From SLNP01 sp964568875 (GTDB lineage Bacteria; Bacteroidota; Bacteroidia; Bacteroidales; VadinHA17): a stretch of DNA of 64,000 bases. Position 1 is the stretch's first letter. Every line of letters begins with the position of its first letter. The DNA is taken from positions 1-64,000 of the forward strand of contig CAZMSH010000005.1 of the NCBI GenBank assembly GCA_964568875.1. The letters are read 5' to 3'. The notes under the pieces are model-generated. The model was not told the origin of the DNA and searched no databases. It was given only the letters and a program-made list of their open reading frames with translations. The position numbers were made by a program, and so were the translations under genes. Below are positions 60,341-64,000 of this stretch, piece after piece.

Positions 60341-61198
60341 ATGAAAACCAGAATCTTAAAATACATGGTTGTCGCTCTGGCATTCATATTTTCAGGATGC
60401 TCAGATGGAGAGGTGCTTAAGGTAGTTACCCTGAATATAAGGTTTGACAATCAGGGCGACAGCCTTAATGCGTGGCCCAACCGTGCTGATTATGTAGCTG
60501 AGTTTCTTAACCGGGAACAACCTGATATCATCGGATTACAGGAGGTGCTGTGGCATCAGTATGAGTACCTTACTGAAGAGATGAAGGGTTACGGGTCGGT
60601 AGCTGCCGGCAGGGATGATGGTCAGATGAACGGTGAGATGTGCCCGCTCTTTTATCGCTCAGACAGGTATGAGATGATTGAAAGTGGTACCTTCTGGTTG
60701 TCTGAGACACCCGATATGCCCGGCAGTAAAGGTCCGGGAGCTGCTCTTCCCCGCATTGTGACATGGGCTCATATAAAAGAAAAGTCATCAGGCCGGAAGA
60801 TGCATTTTTTCAATACACACTTCAGCCATATCTCAGATTCAGCAAGACGGATGAGTGCCATGATTCTTTCAGGAGCTGTAAGAAACATTGCCGGCGAAGG
60901 ATTTTACATTGTTGCAGGAGACTTTAACCTTCTGCCTGATAGCAGGGCATATGAGGTGCTCACCGGAGAGGGAACACTATGGCATGTTCTTTATGATTCT
61001 TATAACTTGTCTGATAGCCTTCCGCAAGGACCTGAATATACCTATAACGGGTTCAGTGACAAACCTGGTGCGGGACGCATTGACTACATTTTTGTGCCGG
61101 CGGCAACAAAAGTACTTTCTCACACCACTGTTGTTGCAAAGAGAGGCGATCTGTTCATCTCCGATCACTGGCCGGTTGTGGTAAAAATACTCTGGTAG
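60341..61198 (+). CDS. Secreted EEP-family lipoprotein
   Basis: A 285-residue lipoprotein: signal to lipobox Cys20 (AFIFSGCSDG), then a single EEP domain. Motifs are LKVVTLNIRFDNQGD, IIGLQEVLWHQYEYL (metal Glu), KMHFFNTHFSH, IVAGDFNLLPDS and ISDHWPVVVKIL. Secreted members include extracellular nucleases, sphingomyelinase-like and inositol phosphate enzymes. RFDNQGDSLNAWPNRADYV is characteristic of a Bacteroidota group annotated only as EEP. Substrate unknown. It stands alone and converges on the ABC operon with 31 bases between stops. Confidence 0.88.
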   Translation: MKTRILKYMVVALAFIFSGCSDGEVLKVVTLNIRFDNQGDSLNAWPNRADYVAEFLNREQPDIIGLQEVLWHQYEYLTEEMKGYGSVAAGRDDGQMNGEMCPLFYRSDRYEMIESGTFWLSETPDMPGSKGPGAALPRIVTWAHIKEKSSGRKMHFFNTHFSHISDSARRMSAMILSGAVRNIAGEGFYIVAGDFNLLPDSRAYEVLTGEGTLWHVLYDSYNLSDSLPQGPEYTYNGFSDKPGAGRIDYIFVPAATKVLSHTTVVAKRGDLFISDHWPVVVKILW

Positions 61199-61229
61199 AC
61201 GACTCTGATAAAGTATTTATCAGGTTACA

Positions 61230-62348
61230 TCATATTCTCTTCCTGTAGCTCCAGACAGCCAGAGATGTAAATACAATGGCAATAAGAGTAAGAGATTTTA
61301 GCTCAGCAGCAATATCTGAGATTCCCGATCCTTTGAGCATTACCATTCTGTTTATTCGCATGAGATGTGCTACAGGATTAACAATATTGAATTTGCGGGC
61401 CCAATCAGGCATGCTTTCGGCAGGAGTGAAGATACCGCTCATCAGTATAAAGATCATGGTGAAGAAGAAGGCAATGAACATGAACTGCTGCTGGGTGTCA
61501 GAGAAAGTTGAAATGAAAAGGGCCAGTCCCAGTAATCCTGTCATAAAAATAACAGCTCCGAGGAACATAGTCAGCAAACTACCCTCAAATGGTATATTGA
61601 AAGCAATCTTCCCTATAATAAGACCCAGTGAGAGGTCAGCCAGACCTATTATTAGAAATGGTATCATCTTCGATATTATAAGCTGGTATTTGCCTACCGG
61701 AGTTACATTTATCTGTTCAATGGTGCCGCTCTCCTTCTCCTTTACCATGTTAAGCCCTGAAAGAAGGAAGCTGATGGCAGTAACAAGAATTACCAGTATT
61801 CCGGGAAGCATGTAATACTTATAGTCAAGCATATTGTTGTACCAGAACCTGTTTGAAACAGTTATTGCAGGTGGGGGTATTTGCAGCTCCGTAAGGTCTG
61901 GCGTTACTGTAATGGCCATATTGTAGTCGCGTATAACAGCGTTCAGATATGACCAGGATAGCTGAGCCCCTACTGCATTGATGGCATTAACTATAACCTG
62001 CAGTCTGCCTACACCTCCGTTGGTAATCTCTTTTTCAAAGCCTGCAGGAAAAGTGATTATGACATCACACCCATCACTGTGCATCACCTGCTCAGCCCGG
62101 GCTGCAGATTCTGCATAACCCTCGATTATGAAAAATTCTGAACTGCCAAGCCTGTTAATAAGACCCCGGCTTGTCTGTGAAAGGTCATTATCTACCACTG
62201 CTATTCTTACATTTTTTATCTCGAATGTAACTGCCGGCACGAGTATCAGCATCTGAAGCAAAGGGACAATAAACACAGCTCTTAAGATCAGGCTGTTGCG
62301 ACCTATCTGGCTAAATTCCTTTCTTATGAGACAGAGTATGGTTCTCAT
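61230..62348 (-). CDS. ABC-2 type transporter permease, distal
   Basis: A 372-residue permease of the YhhJ/YbhR type. One N-terminal helix (LILRAVFIVPLLQMLILVP) is followed by a large periplasmic domain (about 45-175: VRIAVVDNDLSQTSRGLINRL) and five C-terminal helices with GTIEQINVTP, the ABC-2 coupling signature region. It pairs with the permease 12 bases upstream as a heterodimer and with the ATPase beyond. Such systems export drugs, lipids or other amphiphiles; the substrate is unknown. An HlyD-like periplasmic adaptor would be expected to the right of the window. Confidence 0.9.
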   Translation of the reverse strand: MRTILCLIRKEFSQIGRNSLILRAVFIVPLLQMLILVPAVTFEIKNVRIAVVDNDLSQTSRGLINRLGSSEFFIIEGYAESAARAEQVMHSDGCDVIITFPAGFEKEITNGGVGRLQVIVNAINAVGAQLSWSYLNAVIRDYNMAITVTPDLTELQIPPPAITVSNRFWYNNMLDYKYYMLPGILVILVTAISFLLSGLNMVKEKESGTIEQINVTPVGKYQLIISKMIPFLIIGLADLSLGLIIGKIAFNIPFEGSLLTMFLGAVIFMTGLLGLALFISTFSDTQQQFMFIAFFFTMIFILMSGIFTPAESMPDWARKFNIVNPVAHLMRINRMVMLKGSGISDIAAELKSLTLIAIVFTSLAVWSYRKRI

Positions 62349-62360
62349 ATCTTCATCTGT

Positions 62361-63470
62361 TTATTCAAGTCTCGATTTGAACTTTCTTAAGCTGATACCT
62401 ATAAAAAGCATGGTAGCCCCTGCAAGGAAGAGCGTCTCGCGCCAGATATCACTCAGTCCGCTTCCCTTAATCATGATACTTTTAATAATAACAACAAACC
62501 AGCGCGGTGGAAGTATAAAGCTTACATAGTCATAAATCACCGGCATATGCTCTATAGGATAGATGAATCCTGATAGCAGCAGAGACGGCAGCAACAATCC
62601 CAGAAAAGAAATAAATATTGCCTGTTGCATTGTTGACGCCATAGTAGATATCATTATGCCAAGGGAGAGACCCATAAGAATGTAAAGCATGCACTCTGCA
62701 AGAAGCAGTGCCAGGCTTCCTTTTACCGGCAAGCGGAATACAAACCATGACAGTAGCAGAATTACGATAACATTGATAAAGGAAAGCAGGAAATAGGGCG
62801 CCACCTTACCAAGTATTATCTGCACCGGTTTCAGGGGTGATACCAGCAGTACCTCCATGGTTCCAATCTCTTTTTCCCGGGTTATTGTAACTGAAGTCAT
62901 CAGTGCGCATACCAGAATAAGTATCAGTGTTATGACACCGGGGACGAACATATAGTGACTGCTCATTTCCTGGTTGTACATCATTCTGACTTCGGGTATT
63001 ACCGGAATGCGGAATATTACCTTTTCAGTTGCTATTTCCATTATGCAGTCGTTTATTATGGCAGAAGCATAACTGGTTACCAGGCTTGCCACATTGGGTT
63101 CAGATCCGTCTGCAATTATGGCAATGTCGGCTACTCCTTCAGAGGTCAGTCTTCTGCTGAAGTTATCGCCATAAGTAATCACCGCTTTTACATCGCCGGC
63201 CTTGAAAAGAGCATCAATCTCTGATTCTGACTGAAGTTCAGTCTCGAGGTGAAAAAAACCGGAGGCCATCAATTGTGCCGTTATGCTCCGGGTAATTTCA
63301 TCCTTTGAATTATCGAGTATCCCTATTCCTGCCTCTTTAAGGTCGTTTGTCACTACATAACCGAAAAGAATTATCTGCGTTGCGGGGATGCCAAATAGTA
63401 TTATCAGGGTTCTGTAATCCCGGAATATATGGAGGAACTCTTTTCTTACAAATCCCAGGAACCTTTTCAT
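62361..63470 (-). CDS. ABC-2 type transporter permease, proximal
   Basis: A 369-residue permease of the YbhS/YhiI-associated type, with the same plan as its neighbour: an N-terminal helix (TLIILFGIPATQIILFGYV), an extracytoplasmic domain (about 45-170), then GTMEVLLVSPLKPVQIILGK and five helices. Its ATG overlaps the ATPase stop by 4 bases (63467-63470), so translation is coupled. Together with the downstream permease it forms the membrane part of an exporter. No regulator is visible. Confidence 0.9.
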   Translation of the reverse strand: MKRFLGFVRKEFLHIFRDYRTLIILFGIPATQIILFGYVVTNDLKEAGIGILDNSKDEITRSITAQLMASGFFHLETELQSESEIDALFKAGDVKAVITYGDNFSRRLTSEGVADIAIIADGSEPNVASLVTSYASAIINDCIMEIATEKVIFRIPVIPEVRMMYNQEMSSHYMFVPGVITLILILVCALMTSVTITREKEIGTMEVLLVSPLKPVQIILGKVAPYFLLSFINVIVILLLSWFVFRLPVKGSLALLLAECMLYILMGLSLGIMISTMASTMQQAIFISFLGLLLPSLLLSGFIYPIEHMPVIYDYVSFILPPRWFVVIIKSIMIKGSGLSDIWRETLFLAGATMLFIGISLRKFKSRLE

Positions 63471-64000
63471 ACTGCATCCGTTTTTGCCGGGCGGGCAATT
63501 TTCACGAAGACCTCATCAACTGATGAAGCATTCCATTTTTCTCTGAGAGCGGCAGGGGTATCAAGAGCTACAATTCTGCCGGCACTCATCACTGAAACCC
63601 TGTCACAGTACTCCGCCTCATCCATATAGTGAGTGGTAACAAAAACTGTTATTCCCGAAGCAGAGGCCTCGTAGATAAGTTCCCAGAAGTTGCGCCTCGT
63701 AACCGGGTCAACTCCGCCGGTTGGTTCATCAAGGAATACTATGGAGGGTTTATGAAATATGGCGGCTGAGAATGCAAGCTTTTGCTTGTACCCCGTAGGC
63801 AGCCTTCCGATTAATGTGTCACGAAACCTTATGAAATCAAGTTTCCGGAGCAGTTCTTCCGTCCGGTATCGTATATCGCCCCTGCTCATGCCATATATGC
63901 CACCATACAATAAGATGTTCTCTCTTACGGTGAGATCCTCATAAAGGGAGAATTTCTGGCTCATGTAGCCTATATTCCTCTTTATCTGTTCACTCTGCCT
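63467..64000 (-). CDS. ABC transporter ATP-binding protein, 5' part cut by window edge
   Basis: A partial gene: the frame runs off the right edge, and about 177 codons are visible. The Q-loop GYMSQKFSLYEDLTVRENI begins 12 codons before an internal Met often mistaken for a start. The ABC signature appears as GRLPTGYKQKLAFSAAIFHKP, Walker B as IVFLDEPTGGVDP, and the H-loop as VFVTTHYMDEAEYC. Walker A must lie to the right. It energises the two permeases downstream. The signature (TGYKQK in place of SGGQ-type) is normal for this subgroup. Confidence 0.92.
   Translation of the reverse strand, partial: RQSEQIKRNIGYMSQKFSLYEDLTVRENILLYGGIYGMSRGDIRYRTEELLRKLDFIRFRDTLIGRLPTGYKQKLAFSAAIFHKPSIVFLDEPTGGVDPVTRRNFWELIYEASASGITVFVTTHYMDEAEYCDRVSVMSAGRIVALDTPAALREKWNASSVDEVFVKIARPAKTDAV

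Overview
The window reads as chromosomal DNA of an anaerobic member of the Bacteroidota, most likely Bacteroidales-like. The evidence is a SusC/SusD outer-membrane pair, a type IX secretion C-terminal sorting domain, two CBM9/DUF5916 outer-membrane proteins, an S46 dipeptidyl-peptidase, a two-component-type propeller protein, and the phylum's TAnnTTTG -7 promoter motif in front of at least thirteen genes or operons. An anaerobic sulfatase maturase and a methylmalonyl-CoA mutase pair fit a fermenter that handles sulfated glycans and peptides and runs the succinate-propionate route. The sequence is a draft scaffold: exactly 100 N lie at 24440-24539.

Layout. 1-3320: a DUF4382 lipoprotein, then a three-gene phospholipid/membrane operon (CDP-alcohol phosphatidyltransferase, TauE-like permease, CdsA). 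3332-8738: nucleotide-sugar dehydrogenase, tRNA-Cys in a repeat-rich 540-bp gap, a CarH-like B12-binding MerR regulator, a ChaN-like protein and a sulfatase maturase. 8742-14282: two tandem CBM9/DUF5916 paralogues separated by a large inverted repeat. 14491-19511, all minus strand: SiaC-like protein with an Ala-tRNA(Pro) editing protein, MarC with RNase HI, S46 peptidase, RNase HII. 19606-21524: a T9SS-sorted small protein and a C1q-domain surface protein, followed by a heptameric repeat array. 21798-24439: divergent M20 and M55 peptidases. 24584-25679: prfB with its programmed +1 frameshift, just after the assembly gap. 25765-29804: mutA-mutB. 29926-33864: small envelope proteins, recX overlapping prmC, and ribD.

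33934-39494 holds the most unusual module: a secreted TPR-caspase-like protein followed 5 to 29 bases later by a propeller/Y_Y_Y/SpoIIE phosphatase sensor, under one recognisable promoter. 39503-43992: LOG-family protein, thioredoxin and dnaE. 44242-48968: SusC/SusD without an adjacent enzyme. 49119-54232: rpsP-rimM, a DUF2807 protein, tsaC and the membrane pyrophosphatase hppA. 54328-60222: a threonine/serine dehydratase converging on a minus-strand operon (small TM protein, mutL, two rhomboids, an EEP protein). 60341-64000: a secreted EEP lipoprotein and an ABC-2 exporter operon cut by the right edge.

No CRISPR array, transposase, phage gene or rRNA was seen. Most of the window is housekeeping and envelope genes. 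The parts most worth a second look are the caspase-SpoIIE pair, the heptad array, the repeat module beside tRNA-Cys, the stem between the DUF5916 paralogues, and the MutL that lacks the endonuclease metal-site motifs.
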